Shown here: one piece after another, positions 43,557-53,751 of the stretch | Position numbering within the stretch: position 1 is the stretch's first letter | How the letters are laid out: each line of letters begins with the position of its first letter | DNA from: Paludibacteraceae bacterium | GTDB lineage: Bacteria; Bacteroidota; Bacteroidia; Bacteroidales; Paludibacteraceae | Direction: 5' to 3' | Length of the DNA: 53,751 nucleotides | Assembly (NCBI GenBank): GCA_018433525.1 | Contig: JAHDRA010000067.1 | Coordinates: forward strand, 1-53,751 | Made by a program: the position numbers and the translations under genes | The notes under the pieces: generated by a model | What the model was told of the DNA's origin: nothing | Database searches by the model: none | The model's input: the letters and a program-made list of their open reading frames with translations, nothing else

Positions 43557-44513
43557 TCATTTGAAATCGATAATGTCATGAATTGACAAAATGCCGACTA
43601 CAGTTGAGGAAGAGTCATTTTCCATAACTGCCAGATTGGTAATGTTGTTTTCGTCCATAATTTCCAATGCCTCACTAAGCATTTCATTCTGAGCAATTTT
43701 CTTAAATCCATGTGTCATAAATTCCTGAGCAGTCAGATTCTTTAAATCGTCGAATCGTTGAATAGCACGTCGAATATCTCCATCGGTAATGATGCCTACG
43801 GCCTTTTCGTTGTCATCATATACCATTGTCATTCCCAGTCGTTTGTTGCTGACTTCATAAATTACATCCTTAAAAAGAGTATGGGTATAAACTTTTGGAA
43901 TATCGTGGTTCATTTGGTCTTTAACCCGTGCTAGCAATTGCCGTCCCAGCGCTCCTCCGGGATGATAAAGAGCATAATTTTCCGCCTTGAAGTTTCTTCT
44001 TTCCATCAAGCATATTGTCAACGCATCGCCCATAACCAGCGTTGCGGTAGTAGAAGTTGTGGGTGCCAGTCCCAAAGGACAGGCTTCGCGCTCAATACCG
44101 GTATTGATTATCAATGAAGCTTCTCGAGCCAGTGGAGATTTCGGATTCCCGGTCATGGCGATAATGGTGCAGCCGATTTTTTTCAGTGGAGTAATCAGGT
44201 TGACAATTTCCGGAGAACTTCCGCTGTTGGAAATCAAAAGAGCAATATCGTTTCTGTCAATCATTCCCAAATCGCCATGCATGGCTTCAGCCGCATTGAT
44301 GAAAATGGTTTGAGTACCGGTAGAGGCCAGTGAAGAAGCAATTTTATGTCCAATGATACCCGTTTTTCCTATTCCTAAAATTACCAGTTTTCCCTTGCAG
44401 TTGTAAATCAACTCTACAGCCCGATTAATTTCAGGTCCAATTTTTTCGGCCAATTTTTGAAGTTCCGATATTTCCTGTTCAAAAATTTCTTTACTCCTTT
44501 TTACAAAATCCAT
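43557..44513 (-). CDS. kdsD: D-arabinose-5-phosphate isomerase (KpsF/GutQ family)
   Basis: Interconverts ribulose-5-phosphate and arabinose-5-phosphate, the first committed step to Kdo. The 318-residue protein has an N-terminal SIS sugar-phosphate isomerase domain (VILGIGKTGIIGHKIASSLASTGT, LISNSGSSPEIV, EREACPLGLAPTTSTTATLVMGDAL) and a pair of CBS domains in the C-terminal ~120 residues (GIITDGDIRRAIQRF; NITNLAVMENDSSSTVVGILSIHDIIDF). It is 12 bases after the kdsA-kdsC fusion gene, so all three Kdo steps are linked. Confidence 0.93.
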   Translation of the reverse strand: MDFVKRSKEIFEQEISELQKLAEKIGPEINRAVELIYNCKGKLVILGIGKTGIIGHKIASSLASTGTQTIFINAAEAMHGDLGMIDRNDIALLISNSGSSPEIVNLITPLKKIGCTIIAMTGNPKSPLAREASLIINTGIEREACPLGLAPTTSTTATLVMGDALTICLMERRNFKAENYALYHPGGALGRQLLARVKDQMNHDIPKVYTHTLFKDVIYEVSNKRLGMTMVYDDNEKAVGIITDGDIRRAIQRFDDLKNLTAQEFMTHGFKKIAQNEMLSEALEIMDENNITNLAVMENDSSSTVVGILSIHDIIDFK

Positions 44514-44525
44514 GATTTTAATATA

Positions 44526-45893
44526 TCAACAGTAATTTTTTAGAATATATTCCACAAATTCACGCAGACAGCCTTGTCCACCTTTTGCTTTCATTTGAAT
44601 AATTCCCGGCACGCTTTTTATCAGTTCCATTGCATCGGCAGGACATGCAGCCAAACCAACCGAGCATAGCAATTCGTAACAATTCACATCATCGCCAATA
44701 TAGGCTGTTTGCTGCAAACTAATGCCTTCTTTTTCGCAAATCTCTAATGCTGCAGCCAATTTTCCTCCGTTTTTTCTGCCCTTGTACAGGTAATCGAGCT
44801 GAAGTTTGTTGTATCGCATTTCTGCAATTTTGTTGTCTTCGGAAGTAACAATCCCAACTTTTATTCCTTTCGACTGTAAAATTTTTAAACCCATGCCGTC
44901 ACGTACATGAAATTTTTTTGATTGGTCTCCGAATTCGGAATAATACAAGCCTCCATCTGTCATTACTCCATCTATATCGGAAAGCAACAACTTGATTTTT
45001 TGTTTTTCTTTCTGAGGCAACTGTACTTTTTCAACTGGTTGATTCACCATTTCTTTTTCGGAAAGGTTTTTCGTAACATTGTCAATTAAAATGGCTTGCT
45101 GTAAGATGTTACGAACATCGGAAAGATAAAGTTGATTCGGGCCATCGGAAATAGCATAATCGGGTTGAGGGTGAACTTCGGCAAAAACTGCATCCACGCC
45201 GACAGCCAGTGCTGCCCGCATCAAATAAGGAACCATTTCTCTGTTTCCTCCTGTTGAATTTCCCTGCCCTCCGGGCTTTTGCACGGAATGGGTGGCGTCG
45301 AAAACTATAGGGAAACCATATTTTCGCATTTCTACCAATCCGGTCATATCCACCACCAAATTATTGTATCCAAAGGAAGAACCGCGCTCACAAAGCAGAA
45401 TTTTGTCGTTTCCTGCTTCCAACATTTTATCCACCACATTTTTCATGTCCCAGGGGGCCATGAACTGACCTTTTTTTATGTTTACAATTTTTCCGGTTTT
45501 GGCGGCAGCTATCAAAAGGTCGGTTTGTCGAGAAAGAAAAGCAGGAATTTGCAGCACGTCCACAACGTCGGCAACAGGTTGGCATTGCCATGTTTCGTGA
45601 ACATCAGTCAGTACGGGAAGTTGAAATTCATTCTTCACTTTTTGTAAAATTTCAAGTCCGCGCTCCATACCAACGCCACGAGCCGATTTCAATGAAGTCC
45701 GATTGGCTTTGTCAAAAGAAGATTTAAAAATCAAATGGATATTCAATTCCCGACAGATTTCTTTCAGCGTTCCGGCCACTTCCATAGTCATGGCTTCCGA
45801 TTCAATGGCGCAAGGCCCGGCTATGAGCACAAAGCGACCGCCATCGCCTATATCAAACTGATGAAGAACATTTATTTTTTTTGTTTCAATCAT
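44526..45893 (-). CDS. kdsA-kdsC: KdsA-KdsC fusion: Kdo-8-phosphate synthase/phosphatase
   Basis: A 455-residue bifunctional protein. Residues 1-272 are KDO-8-P synthase (AGPCAIES at 25-32 with Cys28 of the metal-dependent class, [30 protein letters not shown]), which joins arabinose-5-P and PEP. A charged linker (about 273-300) connects to KDO-8-P phosphatase, a HAD-family domain ([11 protein letters not shown] with the DxD pair Asp306/Asp308; [17 protein letters not shown]). In E. coli these are separate genes. Both catalytic sets are intact and the reading frame is continuous. It lies 36 bases from the GH16-like gene and 12 from kdsD. Confidence 0.94.
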   Translation of the reverse strand: MIETKKINVLHQFDIGDGGRFVLIAGPCAIESEAMTMEVAGTLKEICRELNIHLIFKSSFDKANRTSLKSARGVGMERGLEILQKVKNEFQLPVLTDVHETWQCQPVADVVDVLQIPAFLSRQTDLLIAAAKTGKIVNIKKGQFMAPWDMKNVVDKMLEAGNDKILLCERGSSFGYNNLVVDMTGLVEMRKYGFPIVFDATHSVQKPGGQGNSTGGNREMVPYLMRAALAVGVDAVFAEVHPQPDYAISDGPNQLYLSDVRNILQQAILIDNVTKNLSEKEMVNQPVEKVQLPQKEKQKIKLLLSDIDGVMTDGGLYYSEFGDQSKKFHVRDGMGLKILQSKGIKVGIVTSEDNKIAEMRYNKLQLDYLYKGRKNGGKLAAALEICEKEGISLQQTAYIGDDVNCYELLCSVGLAACPADAMELIKSVPGIIQMKAKGGQGCLREFVEYILKNYC

Positions 45894-45929
45894 GAAACCG
45901 TAAGTTTGATTTTTTTAAAAAAAGGAAGA

Positions 45930-47252
45930 TTATTGTTTAAATTGATAAACTTTTATCCAGTCCACTTCCAAAACACCTTTATCGCCCTTTTCCTTTTCGG
46001 GAATAAATGAATTGAGTGCCAGATACAACTCTTCATCCGGTATATTTCTTACCGTTCGGTACACTTCGTAATTGTTAATCATCCAAATCAGTTCCTTTTC
46101 TGTCCACACTAAACTGTAAATATAAAATTCGGAAGGATGAATTCCCTTGATTTTGGTTCCATCCATTTCATTTTTTGAAGCATTACCGACATTGATGTAT
46201 TTTCCGTCGAAATGAAAGATATTGATGTGTGGCAACATTTCATCACCACCCAGCCAGAAAGCATGATGTATCTTCCCGCTGCAACGAAGTTTTGCCCTGA
46301 ACATTCCGTATTTTTGGCGGAAAGAGTCGGACGTCTGAATAACATCGGAAGTGTAATCGAATTCCTTCATTATAAATCCTTTCTGAATATCCCAAGCGCG
46401 AGCAGTAACTTTTTCTTCTTTGGTGAAAATTTTTAAACGCCCATCAGAAACTATTACATTTTTACCTGAATTGTTGGCTTGCTTTTCGTTGGCAAAAGAG
46501 TGATCGCCGATAAGCTGAGGGCTTTTATAATGAAAACCATACTTCCACCGAGAACTGTCAAGCGTATTCCAATCGAAATTTTCTTCAAATGTCAGTTCCA
46601 GTGAACGAAATATTCCGAATCTTTCGGGATTTTCGTTTTCGTAATAAATAATATCCGGATTTTTTTGGAGTTGGTGATGACGACGCTGAAGGGCATATTC
46701 TTTTGTGGTGTGCCATCTGTCGGGGTTGGCCCAAAAATCGTTCGATTTTTTGAATTCGGGTGAATTTACTTTTTCTTTCAGCTCTTCGTATTCTTTTACC
46801 ACGAAAGAGTCATGATAACGAACAAAATTTTTGTATTCCTTAGAATGTTCAAACTGTTTGAATTTTTTTAATTCTTCCGAAGCTTTTACTTTGTTTCGGT
46901 TGCCCAAATCGAGATAATCAGGAGTTTCCTTGAATTTCAAAAAATCGTTTAATTCTTTCGATTCCAGTGTTTTGAAGTATTGCTGCAGTGAATGCGAATT
47001 TTGAAGTTTTTTGTATTCTGAACTCAGTCGATATTCTTCCGTATCCTTGTACTTCCTGTTTTTCAGAATTTTTTTGTTTTCCTGAAATTTTGGAGAACTA
47101 ATGACTTTGGATAATTGCTGGTATTCTGCAAGTTCTGCCGATCTTGCTATTTCGTTGTAACGTTGCAACGATTGAATACGCTCGTTTTCACTTTTTTCAA
47201 ATTTACCGGTAGGAGTGATTTTCCTAAAAAACTTATTCCCAAATAGAGCCAT
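45930..47252 (-). CDS. Cytoplasmic GH16-fold protein with helical N-terminal repeats, catalytic motif lost
   Basis: A 440-residue protein with no signal peptide. ATG 47252 is used; an earlier ATG at 47309 would overlap the LOG gene by 43 bases. Residues ~30-205 are helical and carry about seven degenerate copies of an S-x-E-[YLF]-x-x-[LF] unit at 20-30-residue spacing (SAELAEYQQL, SSEYKKLQNS, SKELNDFLKF, SEELKKFKQF, SKEYKNFVRY, SPEFKKSNDF). Residues ~215-440 look like a GH16/laminarinase beta-jelly-roll (ELTFEENFDWNTLDSSRWKYGF, YGMFRAKLRCSG, AFWLGG, YIYSLVWTEKELIWMINNYEV, VLEVDWIKVYQF). Where active enzymes have ExDxxE, this one has HINIFH (342-347). It is probably a non-catalytic carbohydrate-binding or scaffold protein. 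It sits in the Kdo operon. Confidence 0.72.
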   Translation of the reverse strand: MALFGNKFFRKITPTGKFEKSENERIQSLQRYNEIARSAELAEYQQLSKVISSPKFQENKKILKNRKYKDTEEYRLSSEYKKLQNSHSLQQYFKTLESKELNDFLKFKETPDYLDLGNRNKVKASEELKKFKQFEHSKEYKNFVRYHDSFVVKEYEELKEKVNSPEFKKSNDFWANPDRWHTTKEYALQRRHHQLQKNPDIIYYENENPERFGIFRSLELTFEENFDWNTLDSSRWKYGFHYKSPQLIGDHSFANEKQANNSGKNVIVSDGRLKIFTKEEKVTARAWDIQKGFIMKEFDYTSDVIQTSDSFRQKYGMFRAKLRCSGKIHHAFWLGGDEMLPHINIFHFDGKYINVGNASKNEMDGTKIKGIHPSEFYIYSLVWTEKELIWMINNYEVYRTVRNIPDEELYLALNSFIPEKEKGDKGVLEVDWIKVYQFKQ

Positions 47253-47266
47253 ATTTTTTTTGTATT

Positions 47267-47818
47267 TCAGTAGTTTCTTATTGAAAGTGATTGGAGAAAT
47301 CCCTTGCATTGATTGATGTTATCAACAAAAACAGGTCGATAATTTTCCATCTCAGGCAAAAATTGTTCGATTTTCATTCTGTTTATTTGCCTGATAAAAT
47401 CATCAAAGAAATGTTGTTCATTTACTACCACTATCGGTTTATGATGTTCTCCAACCACACCGGAAGCAATTACATCCATCATTTCGTCGAAAGTTCCATA
47501 ACTTCCCGGTAGAGCAACGAAAACATCAGCCAATTGTTTCATTTTGTTTTTTCTCTCGCTTAAGTCTTCTACAACGATGAGTTCTGTGGGTAATGTACTC
47601 TGGCGATGCATTCTGATAATAGGCTGAGCGATGACGCCAATAATTTTTCCTTTTTTTTCGGTAGCTCCCAAAGCTATGTCATCCATTGTTCCTCCTGTGG
47701 AACCTCCATATACAAGAGTAAACCCGCTTTCGGCAATAAATTGGCCCAGCAGAAAAGCAGCTTGTTTGTAAACAGGTTGAACTTGATTACTGGAAGAACA
47801 AAATACGGCAACGTTCAT
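47267..47818 (-). CDS. LOG-family (TIGR00730) nucleotide phosphoribohydrolase-like protein
   Basis: A 183-residue Rossmann-fold protein of the LOG/lysine-decarboxylase-like family. LOG enzymes cleave ribose-5-phosphate from nucleoside monophosphates such as cytokinin ribotides or purine nucleotides. It has VAVFCSSSNQVQP at the start, LVYGGSTGGTMDDIA, and PGSYGTFDEMMDV in place of the canonical PGGxGTxxE, so one Gly is Ser while Thr and Glu are kept. The second glycine change probably does not abolish activity, but it cannot be excluded. It is 14 bases upstream of the GH16-like gene and likely heads that operon. Confidence 0.82.
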   Translation of the reverse strand: MNVAVFCSSSNQVQPVYKQAAFLLGQFIAESGFTLVYGGSTGGTMDDIALGATEKKGKIIGVIAQPIIRMHRQSTLPTELIVVEDLSERKNKMKQLADVFVALPGSYGTFDEMMDVIASGVVGEHHKPIVVVNEQHFFDDFIRQINRMKIEQFLPEMENYRPVFVDNINQCKGFLQSLSIRNY

Positions 47819-47861
47819 TTAATTTCTTTTTTCAAGCGCTCACAGCTTGTTTATATAAATT

Positions 47862-47899
47862 TTTCCTTCCACTTTTAAGTGTTTTAAAGTGGAAGGAAA
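47862..47899 (-). terminator. Hairpin after gyrB
   Basis: TTTCCTTCCACTTT (47862-47875) pairs perfectly with AAAGTGGAAGGAAA (47886-47899) in the space between gyrB and the LOG gene. The T-run expected on the minus strand after the stem is short, so it may be an inefficient terminator or an RNA-stabilising hairpin. Confidence 0.5.
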
Positions 47900-47914
47900 T
47901 TTTTGAAAAGCATC

Positions 47915-50026
<2,112 letters not shown>

Positions 50027-50144
50027 TTAAAATCCCGATTTAATAAAGTTTTTTGAACATTTTAACGACATGCTTTTTGTGCTCGATTATTGAATAAATT
50101 TATCACGAAAAATGGAATGCTTGTTGTCGACAGCAGTCAATATT

Positions 50145-50178
50145 TTTGTCCATGTTTCTCAAAAAAAGGCTAACTTTG
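50145..50178 (+). promoter_or_regulatory. Candidate promoter for the inositol monophosphatase gene
   Basis: TTTG (50145-50148) and TAACTTTG (50171-50178) are 22 bases apart; the ATG follows 26 bases later. Good match to the Bacteroidetes promoter apart from slightly long spacing. Confidence 0.6.
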
Positions 50179-50204
50179 CAGTCGATTTTTAATTAAAAAA
50201 AGAC

Positions 50205-51002
50205 ATGGAGATAGAACTCAATCAACTTTGCCTTTCGGTATGTGAAATTGCCCGATCGGCGGGAAAGATGATCGCCGACGAACGGAAAAGATTTGATGAC
50301 AGCAAAGTGGAATACAAAGGTTTACATGATTTGGTGAGCTATGTTGACAAAAATTCGGAAAAGCTGATTGTCAGCCAACTTGAAAAACTTTTGCCTGAAG
50401 CCGGTTTTTTAGCGGAAGAAGGTACAACATCGAAAGAAGGAGAGCGTTACAACTGGATTATTGATCCGTTGGATGGTACGACCAATTTTGTTCAGGGTGT
50501 TCCTGTTTTTGCCGTAAGCATTGGCTTGCATGAAGCCAATGAAATGGTTCTTGGGGTGGTTTACGAAATAGGAAGAGATGAATGTTTTTATGCTTGGAAA
50601 GGAGGTGGAGCTTTTCTCAACGGTAGAGCCATCCATGTTTCTGAACGCGATAATATTCAGGATGCATTGCTCGCTACCGGTTTCCCTTATTCGGAGTTCA
50701 GCCGGCTAAACGAATATATGGAATTTCTAAAGTGGGCCGTAACAAATTCACGTGGGGTTCGCCGGCTCGGTTCGGCTGCCACTGATTTGGCTTATGTAGC
50801 TTGCGGCCGATTCGAAGCTTTTTGGGAATACAATCTTAAGGCTTGGGATGTAGCTGCTGGTTCAATTATTGTGAAGGAAGCAGGCGGAACAGTTACCGAT
50901 TTTTCAGGAAAAAACAATTTTTTGTTTGGGAAGGAGATGGTAGCTACCAATCAAAAACTGAAACAGCTTTTTCTTGACAAGCTGAAAGAAATGATGTTTT
51001 AA
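50205..51002 (+). CDS. suhB: Inositol monophosphatase family protein (SuhB-like)
   Basis: A 265-residue Mg-dependent phosphatase of the inositol monophosphatase family. Metal-site motifs are FLAEEGT, IDPLDGTTNFVQG, and the C-terminal WDVAAGSIIVKEAGG; all acidic ligands are present. Substrates in bacteria range from inositol phosphates and fructose-1,6-bisphosphate to ADP-containing nucleotides; the sequence alone does not decide. It heads a + strand group with the DUF2148 and MFS genes. Confidence 0.88.
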   Translation: MEIELNQLCLSVCEIARSAGKMIADERKRFDDSKVEYKGLHDLVSYVDKNSEKLIVSQLEKLLPEAGFLAEEGTTSKEGERYNWIIDPLDGTTNFVQGVPVFAVSIGLHEANEMVLGVVYEIGRDECFYAWKGGGAFLNGRAIHVSERDNIQDALLATGFPYSEFSRLNEYMEFLKWAVTNSRGVRRLGSAATDLAYVACGRFEAFWEYNLKAWDVAAGSIIVKEAGGTVTDFSGKNNFLFGKEMVATNQKLKQLFLDKLKEMMF

Positions 51003-51063
51003 ATGCACTGCTAAACTTTTAGTTTGGTTATAGCAATAAAGGAATCTGTAAAAAACTCTTATT

Positions 51064-51612
51064 ATGATTATCAATGAACGCAATACACGTCGCGAACGCT
51101 TAATGCAAGCGGCCAATGCCATGATGACAGCTGCCCGTACGGCTCCCAAAGGTAAAGGATACGATATAATCGAAATAGCGATCATTACTGATGAAACTAT
51201 TGTGGAATTGTCAAATGCCATGTTCGAGTACAGTCAACAATCCGGATTGAAATTTATTACGCGCGATGCCGAAAATATTCTGAAATCGGAAGTAATTTTA
51301 TTAATTGGCACCCGACAACAAAATCAGAATTTGAATTGTGGTTACTGTGGGTTCGATACATGTGCCGAAAAGAATAGTCAACCTGACATTCCCTGTGCTT
51401 TGAACACGGTAGATGTAGGTATTGCTATTGGCTCGGCTTGTGCTGTAGCTGCTGACCTGAAAGTGGATACACGTGTTATGTTTTCCGTTGGAAGAGTGGC
51501 GAAAGAAATAGGTTTGTTGCCCGGATGCAGTTCCATTTTCGGAATTCCGCTCAGTTGTTCGTCCAAAAATCCATTTTTCGATCGTGTTTCCAAAACACCG
51601 GCTCCTAAATAA
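51064..51612 (+). CDS. DUF2148 ferredoxin-domain protein
   Basis: A 182-residue protein of the DUF2148 family. It begins MIINERNTRRERLMQAANAMMTAARTAPKGKGYD and contains the CGYCGFDTC cysteine motif near the middle, with further cysteines (PDIPCALNTVDVGIAIGSACAV; LLPGCSSIFGIPLSCS) that are plausible Fe-S ligands. Function unknown. It is 61 bases after the inositol phosphatase and 12 before the MFS transporter, probably co-transcribed with the latter. Confidence 0.85.
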   Translation: MIINERNTRRERLMQAANAMMTAARTAPKGKGYDIIEIAIITDETIVELSNAMFEYSQQSGLKFITRDAENILKSEVILLIGTRQQNQNLNCGYCGFDTCAEKNSQPDIPCALNTVDVGIAIGSACAVAADLKVDTRVMFSVGRVAKEIGLLPGCSSIFGIPLSCSSKNPFFDRVSKTPAPK

Positions 51613-51624
51613 TTTTCTAAAATA

Positions 51625-52845
51625 ATGACTCAGTCCAAAGAGAAACTCTGGACGGCAAGTTTTATCAGCATTTGTGTTGCCAACTTTATGCTGTTTTTTG
51701 CATTTTACCTCTTGCTGCCCATACTTCCACTTTATTTGATAGAAAATTTCCAAGCCAGCAAATCGCTTGTTGGCATTATCTTGTCCAGTTATACGATAGC
51801 AGCTTTGCTGATTCGACCTATGGCCGGTTTTTTGCTGGATATGTTTCAACGGCGCCCCATTTATCTGTTGGCTTATTTTCTTTTTTCGCTCTGTTTTATA
51901 GGTTATCCGCTGGCCAATTTTTTGAATTTCTTTTTGTCCCTGCGTATTGTTCACGGATTGTGCTTCGGTATGGTATCCACAGCAAGTAATAGCTTTGTTA
52001 TTGATATTATGCCTTCTTCGAGGAGAGGAGAAGGATTGGGTTATTTTGGCATTGCCAACAATTTGGCCATGTCTATTGGGCCAATGATTAGCTTGTTTTT
52101 ACACGATTATTCTTCTTATCAAATGATTTTCTTTACATCCATTGCCAGCTCATTGATAGGCTTTGTTGTTGTTTTAACCGTAAAAGCCAAGAAAACCACA
52201 ATTCCTACTATAAAAAAATACAAGGAAGCGATTGTGTTGGACCGTTTCTTCCTCATTAAGGGAACTCATGCCGGCATCTGTCTGACATTAATGGGAATTC
52301 CTTATGGCATGTTGACCACTTTTATAGCCATTTACGGGAAAGAAATCGGTATGTATTCGGGCATGGGCATCTTTTTTACTTTGATGGCCATTGGACTGAT
52401 TTTTTCGAGATTTTTTGCCGGCAGGATGGTGGATAGAGGTCATTTATTGAAAGTTATTACCGTTGGAACAATTGTTTGTACGGTTTCCATTTTTGTTTTG
52501 CCTGCATTGAAAGATTTGTTTCTTCTTCAGCAAAATTTTTCCATGATTTTGTTTTATGTGGTGGCCGTTTTTCTCGGTTTGGGTTATGGAATGCTATTTC
52601 CCGCTTACAATACTTTGTTTGTCAACTTGGCGCCTCACAATCGCCGGGCAACGGCAAGTTCCACATTCCTGACTACTTGGGACGTAGGAATAGGACTGGG
52701 TTTGATTATTGGAGGAAAACTTGGCGATACGCATGGCGGACTTTCGCTTTCGTTTTTAACTGGGGGATTGATTGCTTTTTCATCGCTGGTCTATTTTATA
52801 AAAATTACAGCCCCTCATTATAAGAAAAATACCATCATTACATGA
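51625..52845 (+). CDS. MFS transporter
   Basis: A 406-residue inner-membrane protein with about 12 hydrophobic segments in two halves. The MFS loop motif between helices 2 and 3 is RPMAGFLLDMFQRRPIY, and a related one follows in the second half (FSRFFAGRMVDRGHL). The helix-4/5 region LRIVHGLCFGMVSTASNSFVIDIMPSSRRGEGLGYFG is typical of drug:proton antiporters and YfcJ/AraJ-like exporters. The substrate cannot be predicted. It lies 12 bases after the DUF2148 gene, with a bidirectional terminator about 100 bases downstream. Confidence 0.88.
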   Translation: MTQSKEKLWTASFISICVANFMLFFAFYLLLPILPLYLIENFQASKSLVGIILSSYTIAALLIRPMAGFLLDMFQRRPIYLLAYFLFSLCFIGYPLANFLNFFLSLRIVHGLCFGMVSTASNSFVIDIMPSSRRGEGLGYFGIANNLAMSIGPMISLFLHDYSSYQMIFFTSIASSLIGFVVVLTVKAKKTTIPTIKKYKEAIVLDRFFLIKGTHAGICLTLMGIPYGMLTTFIAIYGKEIGMYSGMGIFFTLMAIGLIFSRFFAGRMVDRGHLLKVITVGTIVCTVSIFVLPALKDLFLLQQNFSMILFYVVAVFLGLGYGMLFPAYNTLFVNLAPHNRRATASSTFLTTWDVGIGLGLIIGGKLGDTHGGLSLSFLTGGLIAFSSLVYFIKITAPHYKKNTIIT

Positions 52846-52944
52846 TGGATTTAAATTCCTGTTTTTTTATTATTCGCATATTCAAGGAATATAATGAAAG
52901 GCAATTCCCAATCAAAACTTACTCCTCAAGCGGCTGCTTAAAAT

Positions 52945-52983
52945 AAAAAAGAAAGTATTTTTTGGAATACCTTCTTTCTTTTT
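52945..52983. terminator. Bidirectional terminator between MFS and GPx genes
   Basis: AAAAAGAAAG...ATT pairs with AAT...CTTTCTTTTT (52946-52959 with 52966-52983) with a short loop and A/T runs on both sides. The flanking genes converge. Confidence 0.65.
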
Positions 52984-53024
52984 AAAATAAATTTTATTTA
53001 ATTATAAATTTGTTTTTCAACACA

Positions 53025-53501
53025 TTATAAAATTTTTTCTATATATTTTTCTATTTTTTCCGGAGTTACGGTAGGTGCAAATCTTTTTACTGGATTGCCG
53101 TTTTTGTCGATGACAAATTTTGTGAAGTTCCATTTAATTTTACTTCCAAACAATCCACCTTTCAATTGCGATTTGAGATATTTAAAAATTGGGTGGGCGT
53201 TTTTTCCATTTACATCTACTTTTTCAAACATCGGGAAGGTTACGCCATAATTTACAACGCAAAATTCACTGATTTCGCTTGATGAACCCGGGTCCTGATG
53301 CGCAAACTGATTGCATGGAAAGCCCAAAATAACCAATCCTTTATCCTTGTATTTTTCATACATTTTTTCAAGCCCCTCAAATTGAGGTGTCAATCCACAT
53401 TTACTTGCAGTGTTAACTACCAACACGGTTTTTCCTTTAAATTGCTGCATGGAAATATTCTCACCGTTGATTTTTTTTGCTTCGAAATCGTAAAAATTCA
53501 T
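53025..53501 (-). CDS. Glutathione peroxidase-family thiol peroxidase (Cys type)
   Basis: A 158-residue peroxidase. The peroxidatic residue is Cys35 in [11 protein letters not shown] (cysteine, not selenocysteine), with the catalytic Gln/Trp motifs [14 protein letters not shown] and [14 protein letters not shown], and a possible resolving cysteine in [10 protein letters not shown]. Such monomeric Cys-GPx enzymes normally use thioredoxin rather than glutathione. No signal peptide, so cytoplasmic. Transcribed alone, convergent with the MFS gene. Confidence 0.92.
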   Translation of the reverse strand: MNFYDFEAKKINGENISMQQFKGKTVLVVNTASKCGLTPQFEGLEKMYEKYKDKGLVILGFPCNQFAHQDPGSSSEISEFCVVNYGVTFPMFEKVDVNGKNAHPIFKYLKSQLKGGLFGSKIKWNFTKFVIDKNGNPVKRFAPTVTPEKIEKYIEKIL

Positions 53502-53628
53502 ATTGTTTTTTTAGTTGATAAAATCTTTATTTGTATTGATAACAAAGTTGTTGCTTTTTTGTTTGCAAATCATTGTTGTCCGGTAAACATTTATAAAAAT
53601 TAGTGAAAATCAATATAGAAAATGTCTT

Positions 53629-53741
53629 ACTATAATATCGCCCCTAATGGGGCTTAGATTTTGTGGGTTGAATTTTTCTACCATAATTTCGCTGCAATGC
53701 AGCTTTCTCTTAAGTCCCATCGGGACGATATTATGGTAGTC
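53629..53741. repeat. Compound palindromic intergenic repeat
   Basis: Three related units of the form (CTACCA)TAATATCG-palindrome-CTTA. Unit 1 is at 53630-53656 with CCCCTAATGGGG, unit 2 at 53679-53709 with GCTGCAATGCAGC, and unit 3 at 53711-53740, inverted, with GTCCCATCGGGAC. Units 1 and 3 make the whole block an imperfect inverted repeat. This resembles REP/BIME-like dispersed repeats. Part may continue past the window end. Confidence 0.75.
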
Positions 53742-53751
53742 AATAAGTTAC

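Noticed and set aside
51301..51954. 217-codon open frame on the - strand across the DUF2148/MFS junction
   Set aside because: It overlaps two well-supported + strand genes and has a Gln/Lys-rich, low-complexity translation with no motif.

Overview
The window is a 53.7-kb, AT-rich stretch of a Bacteroidota chromosome, most likely order Bacteroidales (Dysgonomonadaceae/Paludibacter/Porphyromonadaceae-like; genus not determinable here). The indications are SusC/SusD genes, a gldH lipoprotein, DUF3276 and DUF4293 genes, the Bacteroides-type carbamoyltransferase ArgF', a long NusB, Cys-metallo-type KdsA, near absence of Shine-Dalgarno sequences, and many TAnnTTTG -7 promoter elements upstream of genes. 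No rRNA, tRNA or CRISPR array was found. Most of the window is chromosomal housekeeping sequence, with an accessory polysaccharide utilization locus (PUL) and some small mobile or repeat-derived scars.

Layout. 0.5-5.4 kb (+): holB, a RicT/PSP1 gene, gldH, trmB and mrp, tightly packed. 5.5-6.9 kb (+): two paralogous outer-membrane beta-barrel genes. 7.1-13.3 kb (+): murF, a membrane-anchored coiled-coil protein, an orphan lutB, an FKBP lipoprotein, a TPM-domain protein and lemA. 13.5-15.7 kb (-): a TonB-dependent receptor. 16.1-18.3 kb (+): dacB and birA. 18.6-29.9 kb (-): a PUL transcribed GH3, susC, susD, susE-like, GH30, GH30, which predicts beta-glucan (probably beta-1,6-glucan) breakdown. 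Divergent from it at 30.1 kb is a Nudix/winged-helix regulator with a degenerate Nudix box, a plausible local sensor. 30.9-33.2 kb: proA, followed by a small lipoprotein gene and a second, truncated copy of the proA 3' end, which looks like the scar of a small integrated element. 33.4-36.9 kb: DUF3276 (-), then nusB, yajC, YbbR and DUF4293. 36.9-39.1 kb: a gene-poor region with a decayed transposase start, a solitary AraC regulator, and two copies of a ~115-bp palindromic repeat flanking that regulator. 39.1-42.7 kb (+): argF', apt, argB, argE. 42.7-49.9 kb (-): gyrB, a LOG-family gene, a cytoplasmic GH16-fold protein lacking the catalytic motif, a kdsA-kdsC fusion, kdsD and a radical SAM gene. 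50.2-52.8 kb (+): inositol monophosphatase, DUF2148 protein, MFS transporter. 53.0-53.5 kb (-): glutathione peroxidase. The window ends in a compound palindromic intergenic repeat.

How the genes work together. KdsD, KdsA and KdsC (the last two in one polypeptide) would convert ribulose-5-phosphate to free Kdo for lipopolysaccharide. ArgF', ArgB and ArgE form most of the succinylated arginine pathway. In the PUL, SusC/D and the SusE-like protein would capture and import glucan fragments released by a surface GH30, with the second GH30 and GH3 finishing degradation. An intrinsic terminator lies between the binding/import genes and the two GH30 genes and could lower GH30 expression relative to import.

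The most interesting items are the 196-bp proA 3'-end duplication with mostly synonymous differences, the catalytically degenerate GH16-like protein with N-terminal helical repeats inside the Kdo operon, the Nudix-type regulator beside the PUL, the repeat pair around the AraC gene, and Thr at position 90 of ArgF' where substrate specificity is set. All functional calls are from reading the sequence and family knowledge; no database search was run.
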